Assembly (NCBI GenBank): GCA_964621525.1
Contig: CAZUMS010000018.1
Coordinates: 69,328-83,446, forward strand
Origin: CAZMGV01 sp964621525 [NCBI: uncultured bacterium]
Lineage (GTDB): Bacteria > JAGRBM01
Direction: 5' to 3'
DNA: 14,119 nt
Both the position numbers and the translations under genes were made by a program. Each line of letters starts with the position of its first letter. Within the stretch, counting starts at the first letter, position 1. Under the pieces are notes generated by a model that was not told the origin of the DNA, did not search any database, and saw only the letters and a list, made by a program, of their open reading frames with translations. Shown piece by piece: positions 6,564 to 14,014 of the stretch.

Positions 6564-7823
6564 ATGAGCGAACCTTCTACCGCCTCCGTCGTCTCCCGGA
6601 TCGTCAACGAGTCGAACCTCCACCAGCCGCCGCTGATGCCCTCGGGGCCGTGGTGGAAGTACCTGGAGAGCAACTTCAGCGAGCGGGAAGAAGGGTTTGA
6701 ACTGGAGCTTCGCGACAGTCTCAAGGTGAGTTCCACGGCGGCGATGGACGTGGTCTCCAGGACCCTGGCTTCGACGCTCGTCGGCGCCACCTGTTTCCCG
6801 TCCGGCTTCAATCCCGTGACCTTGTCGAGAGCACTCGAAGACCGGCCGCTGTACGAAGAACTCGCTGACTCTGGCGACCCGAACCGTTTCTTCAAGAAGC
6901 CGCCCGCGGACGTCCGGGTGAAGTCGAAGCGCGCCGGGTGGCACCTGTTCACGCCGGACGACGGACAGGTGCTCGACCTCTCCTTCGAGAGCCAATACGA
7001 GCCCCTGAACCCCCGGATCCGGAAGGACTATCTCTCCCACCGCAACAACCGGACCGTCACCGCCCGCTGCTGGCGCCACCGGGGCCCCACCCCCCGGCCG
7101 ACCATCATCGCCGTCCATGGCTTCGCGGCGGATGCCATGTGGGTGAACGAGTGGTTCTTTGCGCTCCCCTGGTTTTACAAGCTGGGCTGCGACGTAGCGC
7201 TACTCACGCTGCCATTCCACGGCTCACGGCAGGCTAACTTCTCGCTCTACCCCGGCCACGGGTTTTTCATGGGCGGTCTTTCGTGGATCAACGAGGCGTT
7301 CGGGCAGGCGATCATGGACCTCCGGGTGTTCATCGATCACCTGACGGAGATCGGCGTCCCGCAGGTCGGCCAGACGGGCGTGAGCCTCGGCGGCTACACA
7401 ACGGCGCTGCTTGCCGCCGTGGAACCGCGCCTGAAGTTTGCGATTCCCAACGTGCCCGTCGTCAGCATCGCGGACCTCGTGCTCGAGTGGTTCCCCACCG
7501 GCACGGCAGCGAGGGCGGCCATGTTCCTCTCCCGCAAGTCGGTAAAAGACATCCGGCATGCCCTCGCCGTCCACACCCCGCTCACCTACAAGCCGGTGCT
7601 TCCGAAGGAACGGCTCATGATCGTGGGCGGCGTCGGCGACCGGCTCGCTCCACCCAAGCACTCGCGGCTCCTGTGGGACCACTGGGGACGGCCGAAGATC
7701 CACTGGTTCCCGGGCAACCACGTCATTCATCTCGACAAGGGCGAGTATCTCAAGCAGCAGGCGATCTTCCTGACCGATATCGGGTTTCTGCCCGAAACAA
7801 AGGCGAAGCAGAAAGCGGGCTGA
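6564..7823 (+). CDS. Alpha/beta hydrolase fold protein
   Basis: A 419-residue, probably cytoplasmic protein. The C-terminal two thirds show the alpha/beta hydrolase core: an HGF oxyanion strand at 185-187, the nucleophile elbow GVSLGG with Ser274, a candidate acid Asp359 in GGVGDRLAPP and a candidate base His386 in GNHVIHLD. The 180-residue N-terminal extension is not recognised. Substrate is unknown; esterase, lipase or peptidase activity is possible. The ABHD18-like or prolyl-oligopeptidase-like groups are the nearest I can suggest, with low confidence. The ATG at 6564 was chosen because a good promoter ends six bases before it; the longer in-frame TTG (6507) and ATG (6543) lie inside or upstream of that promoter. 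A GGAG only 2 nt from the ATG is too close to be a normal ribosome binding site. It ends 4 nt from the converging dehydrogenase gene. Confidence 0.85.
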   Translation: MSEPSTASVVSRIVNESNLHQPPLMPSGPWWKYLESNFSEREEGFELELRDSLKVSSTAAMDVVSRTLASTLVGATCFPSGFNPVTLSRALEDRPLYEELADSGDPNRFFKKPPADVRVKSKRAGWHLFTPDDGQVLDLSFESQYEPLNPRIRKDYLSHRNNRTVTARCWRHRGPTPRPTIIAVHGFAADAMWVNEWFFALPWFYKLGCDVALLTLPFHGSRQANFSLYPGHGFFMGGLSWINEAFGQAIMDLRVFIDHLTEIGVPQVGQTGVSLGGYTTALLAAVEPRLKFAIPNVPVVSIADLVLEWFPTGTAARAAMFLSRKSVKDIRHALAVHTPLTYKPVLPKERLMIVGGVGDRLAPPKHSRLLWDHWGRPKIHWFPGNHVIHLDKGEYLKQQAIFLTDIGFLPETKAKQKAG

Positions 7824-7827
7824 GGCG

Positions 7828-8640
7828 CTACTTCCCCCTCTTCAGGATCTTCACCGCCTGCGGGCCGATGCGTTTCAGCAGCGGCGCGGCGGCCGGGCCC
7901 AGCACCGGAGCGACGGCATAGACGGACGGGTAGTGCAGCGTCTCCTGGCCCTTTTCGAGGGCGGCACGGATCCGCCTCGCCAGTTCGTCCGGGGTGCCCC
8001 TGGGCACCGGAGGCAGGCTGTCGGAGCCGAGCGCCTTCGCCGTTCCGCGGAGCATGTCCGTGTCCACGGGGCCCGGATACACGCTGAGTACATGGATGCC
8101 CGTCCCGTGGGTTTCCGAACGGAGCACGTCGTCCAGCATGGAGAGCGCCGCCTTCGTTGAGCAGTAGATGGCCGATCCCGGCACGGCGACAAAGGCGAAC
8201 CCCGACGACACCGACACGAGTGCGCCTTTCCTCCGGACGAGCATCCCCGGCAGGAGAGCCCGGGCCAGTTCCACCGGCGAGGAGAAGTTCACCTCGATAG
8301 CGCTTCTCAGGTCTTTCGGATCGGCGTCGACGAACGTCGATACACCGCCCGACTGCCCGGCGTTATTCACGAGAATATCGACCGGCCCCGCCGATTTTTC
8401 GATCTCCGCCGCGAGTTTCGCCGCCTGGCCCGGCACGGAAAGGTCCACCGGGAAGGCGTGAGCTTCGGGAGCCCCGAGCCGTTTCGCTTCGGCGGCGAGC
8501 GCCTCCAGCCGTTCGCGGCGACGGGCCACCAGCGACACCTTCGCCCCGGCCCGGGCAAATTCTCTGGCCGTCGCCTCGCCGATCCCGGCCGAGGCTCCGG
8601 TAACGACAGCGTGCAGACCTTTCAGGTTCAGTTTCGGCAT
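7828..8640 (-). CDS. Short-chain dehydrogenase/reductase (classical SDR)
   Basis: A 270-residue NAD(P)-dependent oxidoreductase with a Rossmann fold. Visible are TGASAGIG (14-21), VDL (65-67), NNAG (92-95), the catalytic tetrad Asn118, Ser146, Tyr159, Lys163 (YCSTK) and the PG of YPGPVDTDM. Basic residues after the second strand (ARRRERL, 39-45) favour NADPH. The C-terminal tail, with helical ALEKGQETLHYP and PLLKRIGPQAVKILKRGK, resembles SDRs acting on lipids or sterols, but the substrate cannot be assigned. A clear AAGGAG lies 6 nt upstream of the ATG. It is transcribed toward the hydrolase gene and divergently from the nfeD cluster. Confidence 0.93.
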   Translation of the reverse strand: MPKLNLKGLHAVVTGASAGIGEATAREFARAGAKVSLVARRRERLEALAAEAKRLGAPEAHAFPVDLSVPGQAAKLAAEIEKSAGPVDILVNNAGQSGGVSTFVDADPKDLRSAIEVNFSSPVELARALLPGMLVRRKGALVSVSSGFAFVAVPGSAIYCSTKAALSMLDDVLRSETHGTGIHVLSVYPGPVDTDMLRGTAKALGSDSLPPVPRGTPDELARRIRAALEKGQETLHYPSVYAVAPVLGPAAAPLLKRIGPQAVKILKRGK

Positions 8641-8664
8641 GATGTGCTCCTTAAAGATCGCCGA

Positions 8665-8693
8665 AGCTTAACGCCAGTTCATGGAGCCGCCAA
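8665..8693 (-). promoter_or_regulatory. possible promoter of the SDR gene
   Basis: On the minus strand TTGGCG (complement of 8688-8693) and TAAGCT (complement of 8665-8670) are 17 nt apart, about 25 nt before the start codon. The matches are 4/6 and 3/6. It is supported mainly by spacing and location in the 117-bp divergent gap. Confidence 0.25.
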
Positions 8694-8757
8694 AAACCGG
8701 CTGTCTTGCACCGGATACGGGTCGTCCTCCCCTTTACCCCGCTTCCAACCGCCGCAT

Positions 8758-10257
8758 ATGATGAACGGCGTGAAGGGCGGGCCCCGCAAAAGAACTCCGG
8801 TCCTGACGGTCTGTGCGCTGGCGGCATTTTTCGCCGTTCAGCTCGTGGCGTTCATCCGCGCCCAGTCGCCGGAGCTGCCGCCCGCTGAACTCCTGAAGCC
8901 GGTGGCTCCGGCCGTGCAGCCGCCTGTTTCAGCAGCACCCGCCGGCCCCCTGTTCATAAAGGCTCCGGGCTGGACGAAGGTGAGAAAAATCACCATCCAT
9001 GAGGAGATATCCCTCTCGACTGCCGCATATGTGCGCCGGGCCCTGGATCTCGCCGAACGGGAGAAAGCCGACCTGTTCGTGATCGACCTTGAGACCTTCG
9101 GCGGACGGGTGGATGCGGCGATCCAGATCCGCGACGCTCTGGCCCGCTCGAAGATCCCCACCGCCGTCTTCATCAATCCCCGGGCGATTTCGGCCGGGGC
9201 GCTTATCTCGCTTGCCACCGATCGGATCGTCATGGCGCCTGGCGGAACCATCGGGGCCGCGACGCCCATCCAGGTGGCCCCTGGCTCCGGCGAAGCCACC
9301 GCCGTGGACGAGAAATACGTGAGCTACTTCCGGCAGGAGATGCGGGCCACGGCCGAACTGAAGGGCCGCAGCGGGGACATCGCGGAGGCAATGGTGGACC
9401 GCGAGAAGCACGTCCCCGGCCTCAACGAGAAGGGTAAACTCGTCACGCTGACTACGGACCAGGCCCTTCAGTGGAAGATCGCCGAAGGAACAGCGGCCAC
9501 CGAAGCGGATTTCTATCGCCTGCTGGGCCTGCCCGAAGCCGTGAAGCCCGCCCTCGTCGAGGCGACATGGAGCGAGGCGCTGGCCGGGTTCCTGACGTCG
9601 CAGGCGGTTTCATCCCTCCTCTTCATCATCATGCTCGTCTGCGCCTACATGGAGTACCAGACGCCGGGCTTCGGCGCGTTCGGCTTCATCGCCCTTTCCT
9701 GTTTCGCGGTCCTGTTCTTCGCCCATTACATCACAGGCCTCGCCTCCTACACGGAGCTGGTCCTGTTTGTGGCGGGCGTCGCCCTGCTCGCACTGGAAAT
9801 TTTCCTGATCCCAGGCTTCGGCATTGTGGGGCTTGCGGGCATCGCCGCCATTCTCAGTTCGCTGGTGCTCATGCTGGTAGGCTCCGATTTCGCCGTACCG
9901 GACTTTACCGGCGCGGCGGAACGGCTCGTCTGGTCGGCCGGTATCGCCGTCGCCGTAATGGTCGCCATCTCCAGGTTCCTGCCCAGACGCGCGGCCCGTG
10001 AAGGCGGCGTGTTCCTCGGTACCGAGATGACCGCGGAGGCGGGCTACACTACCCTCAACGCGAAGGAAACGGCCCTGCTCGGCCGGTCCGGCGTGGCGGT
10101 GACGACGCTCCGGCCGTCCGGCCGGGTGAAGATCGGTGGCGAGGAATACCAGGCCCAGACGGAAGGCGATTTTGTAGACAAAGGGACGCCCGTTACCGTG
10201 ATCCGCGTGGACGGAACCTCGGTTTTCGTGAAAGCCGTACCGGGAGCCTCCGCATGA
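8758..10257 (+). CDS. Long NfeD protein: ClpP-class serine protease, membrane domain and OB domain
   Basis: A 499-residue membrane protein of the NfeD1b type. Order: N-terminal signal/anchor helix (about 14-35); proline-rich linker; ClpP/crotonase-like protease domain (about 72-260) with the family stretch AISAGALIS, candidate nucleophile Ser145, then MAPGGTIGAATPIQ; four or so membrane helices (about 283-408) containing YMEYQTPGFGAFG and LEIFLIPGFG; and a C-terminal OB-like NfeD domain (about 435-495) with GRSGVAVTTLRPSGRVKIGG. Archaeal NfeD PH1510 uses a Ser/Lys dyad; here Arg196 seems to occupy the Lys position. No ribosome binding site precedes any candidate start (ATG 8758, ATG 8761, GTG 8770), and a TATGAT at 8757-8762 overlaps them. 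The last codon overlaps the next gene's ATG. Partner of FloA in membrane microdomains. Confidence 0.9.
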   Translation: MMNGVKGGPRKRTPVLTVCALAAFFAVQLVAFIRAQSPELPPAELLKPVAPAVQPPVSAAPAGPLFIKAPGWTKVRKITIHEEISLSTAAYVRRALDLAEREKADLFVIDLETFGGRVDAAIQIRDALARSKIPTAVFINPRAISAGALISLATDRIVMAPGGTIGAATPIQVAPGSGEATAVDEKYVSYFRQEMRATAELKGRSGDIAEAMVDREKHVPGLNEKGKLVTLTTDQALQWKIAEGTAATEADFYRLLGLPEAVKPALVEATWSEALAGFLTSQAVSSLLFIIMLVCAYMEYQTPGFGAFGFIALSCFAVLFFAHYITGLASYTELVLFVAGVALLALEIFLIPGFGIVGLAGIAAILSSLVLMLVGSDFAVPDFTGAAERLVWSAGIAVAVMVAISRFLPRRAAREGGVFLGTEMTAEAGYTTLNAKETALLGRSGVAVTTLRPSGRVKIGGEEYQAQTEGDFVDKGTPVTVIRVDGTSVFVKAVPGASA

Positions 10258-10751
10258 ACTTCCCCGAGGGTTTCGAACTGGTGGTCGGCCTTCTGATCGG
10301 CGGCCTCGTCCTGATCTTTCTGGAACTGTTCGTGCCGGGCGTGGTGCTCGGCATCGCAGGCGGATGCATGCTGGTTGCCGGCTGTTACTATGCCTTCCAC
10401 CTCCCCGTGGAGAATCCGGATCTCTGGGGCTTCGGCACCGTCACCTTCAGCGCCGCCGCGGCGTCGGCCATCGGCGTGTTCTTCTTCCGGAGCCGGTATG
10501 CGAAGAACATGGTGCTGACCGCGGAGATCGGCAGCGACGCGAAGGCCGCCCCGGCGGCCTGGCAGAAGCTCGCGGGCGAGGAAGGCACCGCACACACTGA
10601 CCTCCGCCCCTCGGGAGTCGCCGAAATCGCCGGGAAAAGGGTCGATGTCGTCGCCGGTTGCGCTTTTGTGGCCAGAGGGTCGCGAATCCGTGTCAAGCAG
10701 GTGGACGGTTCCCGTGTGCTTGTGGAACCCGTCGAGAACCAGTCAACGTAA
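10254..10751 (+). CDS. Short NfeD family protein
   Basis: A 165-residue membrane protein lacking the protease domain. Two or three membrane helices (about 8-50 and 59-78) with LELFVPGVVLGIAGG, the same LExFxPG signature as in the preceding protein, are followed by a C-terminal OB-type NfeD domain (about 104-160): GTAHTDLRPSGVAEIAGKR, DVVAGCAFVARGSRIRV and VDGSRVLVEPVE. Its ATG overlaps the stop of the long NfeD gene (ATGA at 10254-10257), so translation is coupled and the two should be made in fixed ratio. NfeD proteins of this kind are encoded with flotillin or stomatin partners; here floA follows after 45 nt. Confidence 0.92.
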   Translation: MNFPEGFELVVGLLIGGLVLIFLELFVPGVVLGIAGGCMLVAGCYYAFHLPVENPDLWGFGTVTFSAAAASAIGVFFFRSRYAKNMVLTAEIGSDAKAAPAAWQKLAGEEGTAHTDLRPSGVAEIAGKRVDVVAGCAFVARGSRIRVKQVDGSRVLVEPVENQST

Positions 10752-10796
10752 GGGGCTCGCGGTCATCGTGCCGCCGGCCGCCAGGAGGAAATATCC

Positions 10797-11783
10797 ATGA
10801 ATCTCTTCGCCCTCGGAGTCCCGTTCATCCTGCTCGGGATCATCCTCTTCTTCGTCATCCTGTATTTCGTCCCCCTCGGCCTGTTCATCGCGGCGCTCAC
10901 CTCGAACGCCTACGTCAGCATCGGCACGCTGATCGGCATGCGGCTCCGCCGCGTGCCGCCCGGCCCCATCGTGACGGCGAGGATCGGCGCCGTGAAGGCG
11001 GGGATCCCGCTCTCCATCGAACAGCTTGAATCCCACTATCTCGCGGGCGGCAACGTCGTGAACGTGGTGAACGCCCTCATCAGCGCCGACAAGGCGGGCA
11101 TCCAGCTCACCTTCGAAAAAGCCGCCGCCATCGACCTCGCGGGCCGCGACGTGCTGGAAGCGGTGAAAAACTCGGTGAACCCCAAGGTCATCACGACGCC
11201 GCTCGTCGCCGCCGTGGCGAAGGACGGCATCCAGCTCAAGGCGATCAGCCGCGTCACCGTCCGGACGAACATCGACAAGCTCGTGGGCGGCGCCGGCGAG
11301 GAAACCATCGTCGCCCGCGTCGGCGAAGGTATCGTGACGACGATCGGCTCCTCCGCCTCGCACAAGACCGTGCTCGAGAACCCGGACATGATCTCGAAGA
11401 CGGTCCTCTCCAAGGGCCTCGACGCCAACACGGCGTTCGAGATCATGTCCATCGACATCGCCGACGTGGACGTGGGCGAGAACATCGGCGCGCAGCTCCA
11501 GACGGCACAGGCCGAGGCCGACAAGAAAGTCGCCCAGGCACAGGCGGAAGGCCGCCGCGCCATGGCCATCGCGCACGAACAGGAAAACCGCGCCAAGGCG
11601 GAAGAGATGCGGGCGAAGCTGATCGAGGCCGAGGCCCAGGTGCCGCTCGCCATCGCGGAAGCGTTCCGGTCGGGCCGGCTCGGCGTCATGGACTACTACC
11701 AGATGAAGAACGTGCAGGCCGACACCGAGATGCGCTCGTCCATCGGCCAGCAGACGAAGCCCAAGACCGGCGACGACCAGTAA
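10797..11783 (+). CDS. floA: Flotillin-like protein FloA
   Basis: A membrane scaffold of the SPFH superfamily that forms functional membrane microdomains. Length 328 matches B. subtilis FloA (YqfA, about 331). An N-terminal hydrophobic hairpin (about 5-35) is followed by the conserved [37 protein letters not shown], the SPFH-like core ([34 protein letters not shown]), an Ala/Glu-rich coiled coil (about 235-290) and [13 protein letters not shown] near the C-terminus. A strong AGGAGG precedes the ATG. It lies in the same strand and cluster as two NfeD genes, the usual FloA partners. Expected role: organising membrane-bound signalling, secretion or protease complexes. Confidence 0.96.
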   Translation: MNLFALGVPFILLGIILFFVILYFVPLGLFIAALTSNAYVSIGTLIGMRLRRVPPGPIVTARIGAVKAGIPLSIEQLESHYLAGGNVVNVVNALISADKAGIQLTFEKAAAIDLAGRDVLEAVKNSVNPKVITTPLVAAVAKDGIQLKAISRVTVRTNIDKLVGGAGEETIVARVGEGIVTTIGSSASHKTVLENPDMISKTVLSKGLDANTAFEIMSIDIADVDVGENIGAQLQTAQAEADKKVAQAQAEGRRAMAIAHEQENRAKAEEMRAKLIEAEAQVPLAIAEAFRSGRLGVMDYYQMKNVQADTEMRSSIGQQTKPKTGDDQ

Positions 11784-11801
11784 CCGGCGGAGCGGCGCGG
11801 A

Positions 11802-12629
11802 ATGGACTTCATGAAGGCGGGAGTGGACGACCTCGGGGCGATCATCTTCGTCCTGTACATCGTTATCTCCATCTTCCAGGCGATCTTCAAGAAGAAGGAG
11901 CCTGAAGACGCCGGGAACGGGCCGCCCGAGAAGTTCGACTGGGACGAAGAGGTCACCTACGACGGCAGCGGCCAGCCGGTGAAACGGACGCCGCAGGAGG
12001 CAAAGCCGGAGCCGGCGAGGCCCGCTCCGCAGCCCCCCGCCCCCGTTCCGGTTCCGCAGCGCAAGATCCCGGAACCGAAAATCCCCGGACGGGCGAAGGA
12101 TCCCTACGGTGTCCTGACCGGCAAGGAGGGGGGCCGGGAAGAGAAACCCCGCCGCCCCATGCCGCCGCCCAGCACCCCCCGGATGCCCCCCGCCCCCCGA
12201 AGGGCCGAGCGGCCCCGGCAGGACAATGGCTGGCAGTCTTCCGAGGAGGGCCGCGACTCCCGCGAGACGGCCCGGGAGGCGCGGGACACCACCCGGAACC
12301 GCGGCGAAACCTCACAGCCGCCGCCGGTAATCGATACCCGGGAAACCATGAGCGAACACCGGCACCGCGACGTTAAGCCGGAGATTTCCGGCAGCACCTG
12401 GGGTGAAGTGTTCAGGTCTCACGAGCAGCCCCGCGCCCGGGCCATGGCCGCCGTCGCCGGAGCGGCCGCCAAAGCCGCCGCCCGGCGCGCTCCCGCAGCG
12501 GGATCGCCGGCATCTCCCGCCACGGAATTCGTGAAGCTGCTCCAGAACCCCCGCACGGCCGCCACTGCCGTACTCGCGGGCGAGATCCTCGGCCCACCCG
12601 TGTCCATGCGCGGGCGGCGCCGGCGATAA
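11802..12629 (+). CDS. Membrane-anchored proline-rich protein of unknown function in the floA cluster
   Basis: 275 residues, no recognised family. One N-terminal membrane helix (about 11-29, IIFVLYIVISIFQAIF) is followed by Lys-rich KKKE, so the rest is probably cytoplasmic. Residues 35-210 are low-complexity: Pro-, Arg- and Glu-rich and probably disordered. An Ala-rich segment (about 211-240) leads to a C-terminal motif at 242-270, EFVKLLQNPRTAATAVLAGE continuing ILGPPVSMR, which looks folded and conserved, then a basic RRRR end. GGAG 9 nt before the ATG supports the start. It begins 18 nt after the floA stop, so it is almost surely co-transcribed. It occupies the position that the small yqfB holds after floA in B. 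subtilis but does not resemble it in length. Candidate accessory protein or client of the FloA/NfeD microdomain. Confidence 0.75.
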   Translation: MDFMKAGVDDLGAIIFVLYIVISIFQAIFKKKEPEDAGNGPPEKFDWDEEVTYDGSGQPVKRTPQEAKPEPARPAPQPPAPVPVPQRKIPEPKIPGRAKDPYGVLTGKEGGREEKPRRPMPPPSTPRMPPAPRRAERPRQDNGWQSSEEGRDSRETAREARDTTRNRGETSQPPPVIDTRETMSEHRHRDVKPEISGSTWGEVFRSHEQPRARAMAAVAGAAAKAAARRAPAAGSPASPATEFVKLLQNPRTAATAVLAGEILGPPVSMRGRRRR

Positions 12630-12704
12630 CGCCGAAAAGTACCGGCTGTTTCCTCCGTACGGTTCCGGGCGTGTTAGCCTGAACCTCCGAAGGAGAGACC
12701 ATCC

Positions 12705-13835
12705 ATGGGCAAGTCCGGACCGGTGAAGCAGGAACCGGCGCTGAAGGCCATCGACACGTTCAGGAACGCCCGGTCGTCGGCGCAGCCCCGCACCCGCCTC
12801 GAAGCCGTGAGAACGCAGGCCCGCAAGTTCCACGAGGAGCTGCGCTCGGGCGGCACGGCGGTGTTCTACAAGACCTGCGAGCTCGTCCGCGTGCCCTACC
12901 CCGTGCGGTACGGCTTCGCGAACGTCTACACGCAGACCCCCATCCTCTCGCCGGTGCTCCACATCGTGAACCGGCTGTTCGTCGTCCAGTTCCGGACGGA
13001 AGGCGGCGTGAAAACGATGCTGTTCTCCCCCTCCGACGTGGAAGCGAACGCCGAGACGCGGTTTTTCAAGCGGCTGGGCGGCGGCGAGCTGGCGAAGATG
13101 GAAGGAAAGACCGGCGAGTTCTCCGCGAAGGGTCTTCTCAAGACCGCCGTGCAGAAACTGGTCGCCCCCGTCTCGCCCACCGTGCCCGAATGGCTGAAGC
13201 AGCTCGGTATCCCGCCGGAGAAGATCGACTATATTTCGTACGACCATCTCCACACGCAGGACCTCCGGAACTGGCTCGGCACGGACGGAAAGCCGGGAAT
13301 CTTCCCCAACGCGAAGCTCCTCATCATGCGGGAGGAGTGGGAGGCGGTGCAGGGGCTCCTGCCCGGCCAGTCGGACTGGTACTGCCCGAACGGCACGAAG
13401 GGAATCGATCCCTCGAAGGTCGTCCTGCTCGAAACGGACGTGAAGCTCGGCGAAGGCGTCGCGCTGATCCGCACTCCGGGACACACCATGGGCAACCATT
13501 CGCTCGTGGTGAACACGCCCGAAGGCGTCTGGGTCTCCAGCGAAAACGGCATCGGCGTGGACGCCTACGAGCCGCAGAACTCGAAGATCGACGCCGTCCG
13601 CAACTATGCGAAGAAAGTCGGCCTCGAAGTGATCCTGAACGGCAACACGCAGGAGAGCAGCGTCGAGCAGTACATCTCCATGGTCCAGGAGAAGGAGATC
13701 GCCGGGCGCTCCCGGCGCAATCCCGACTTCCCGAACGTGATGCCATCGTCGGAGTTCAACGCCTGGTGGCTGTTCCGGGGACTCGAACCGACGATGACCG
13801 TCGGCGATCTCGAGTTCGGAAAATACCAGCCGTAA
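12705..13835 (+). CDS. Metallo-beta-lactamase-fold hydrolase
   Basis: A 376-residue protein without signal peptide. The zinc-site motif HLHTQD (His181, His183, Asp186) and a downstream TPGHTMGNHSL with His260 give the classic HxHxxD...H pattern of the MBL superfamily; SSENGI (after VWV) is the likely next metal-site segment. The N-terminal 170 residues carry a family-specific extension with FANVYTQTPILSP and MLFSPSDVEANAETRFFKR. Substrate unknown; lactonase-like or other hydrolase activity is possible, and antibiotic resistance is not indicated. Strong AAGGAG ends 9 nt before the ATG, and a 75-bp gap separates it from the preceding gene, so it may have its own promoter. A GTGTTAGCCT just upstream could include a -10, but no -35 is convincing. 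Confidence 0.88.
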   Translation: MGKSGPVKQEPALKAIDTFRNARSSAQPRTRLEAVRTQARKFHEELRSGGTAVFYKTCELVRVPYPVRYGFANVYTQTPILSPVLHIVNRLFVVQFRTEGGVKTMLFSPSDVEANAETRFFKRLGGGELAKMEGKTGEFSAKGLLKTAVQKLVAPVSPTVPEWLKQLGIPPEKIDYISYDHLHTQDLRNWLGTDGKPGIFPNAKLLIMREEWEAVQGLLPGQSDWYCPNGTKGIDPSKVVLLETDVKLGEGVALIRTPGHTMGNHSLVVNTPEGVWVSSENGIGVDAYEPQNSKIDAVRNYAKKVGLEVILNGNTQESSVEQYISMVQEKEIAGRSRRNPDFPNVMPSSEFNAWWLFRGLEPTMTVGDLEFGKYQP

Positions 13836-13916
13836 AAGCCCCCGCGGCCGTCATCGACTATTCAGTTTTCAAGGACCCGTCGCGGCGTTCCGCCGCCTCT
13901 GCGCCTCCGGAGTTCC

Positions 13917-14014
13917 ACCCCTCAGCCCTCCGGGCAGCTCCCCTCAAGATGAGGGGAGCCGTCTGGAGCAGGCCTTCCCTGTTTACAGGGAAGGTGGCCG
14001 AAGGCCGGATGGGT
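13917..14014. repeat. Mosaic palindromic intergenic repeat (REP/BIME/RIME-like)
   Basis: Four hairpins follow in series: GCCC-TCC-GGGC (13925-13935), GCTCCCCTC/GAGGGGAGC (13937-13959, 5-nt loop), CCTTCCCTG/CAGGGAAGG (13973-13994, TTTA loop) and GGCC-GAA-GGCC (13996-14006). The ends form an imperfect inverted pair (ACCCCTC at 13917; complement ACCCATC at 14008-14014). The wording AAGGTGGCCGAAGGCCGGAT is like palindromic elements scattered between genes in many Proteobacteria, where AAGG-TGGCC...GGCCGGATGGG is familiar. It lies 82 nt after the last gene's stop. Confidence 0.7.

Noticed and set aside
8458-8757. N-terminal extension of the long NfeD frame across the divergent gap
   Set aside because: It would overlap the 5' part of the SDR gene antisense and encodes no signal peptide; the hydrophobic anchor starts only after 8758.
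12630-12704. A terminator between the proline-rich protein gene and the MBL gene
   Set aside because: Only a short imperfect stem (GTACCGG with CCGTAC) is present, with no T-run, so read-through cannot be excluded.
12312-13499. A 395-residue minus-strand frame over the MBL gene
   Set aside because: It is antisense to a gene with an intact HxHxxD zinc motif and strong ribosome binding site, and its composition (Arg/Gly/His/Leu) is that of a shadow frame.
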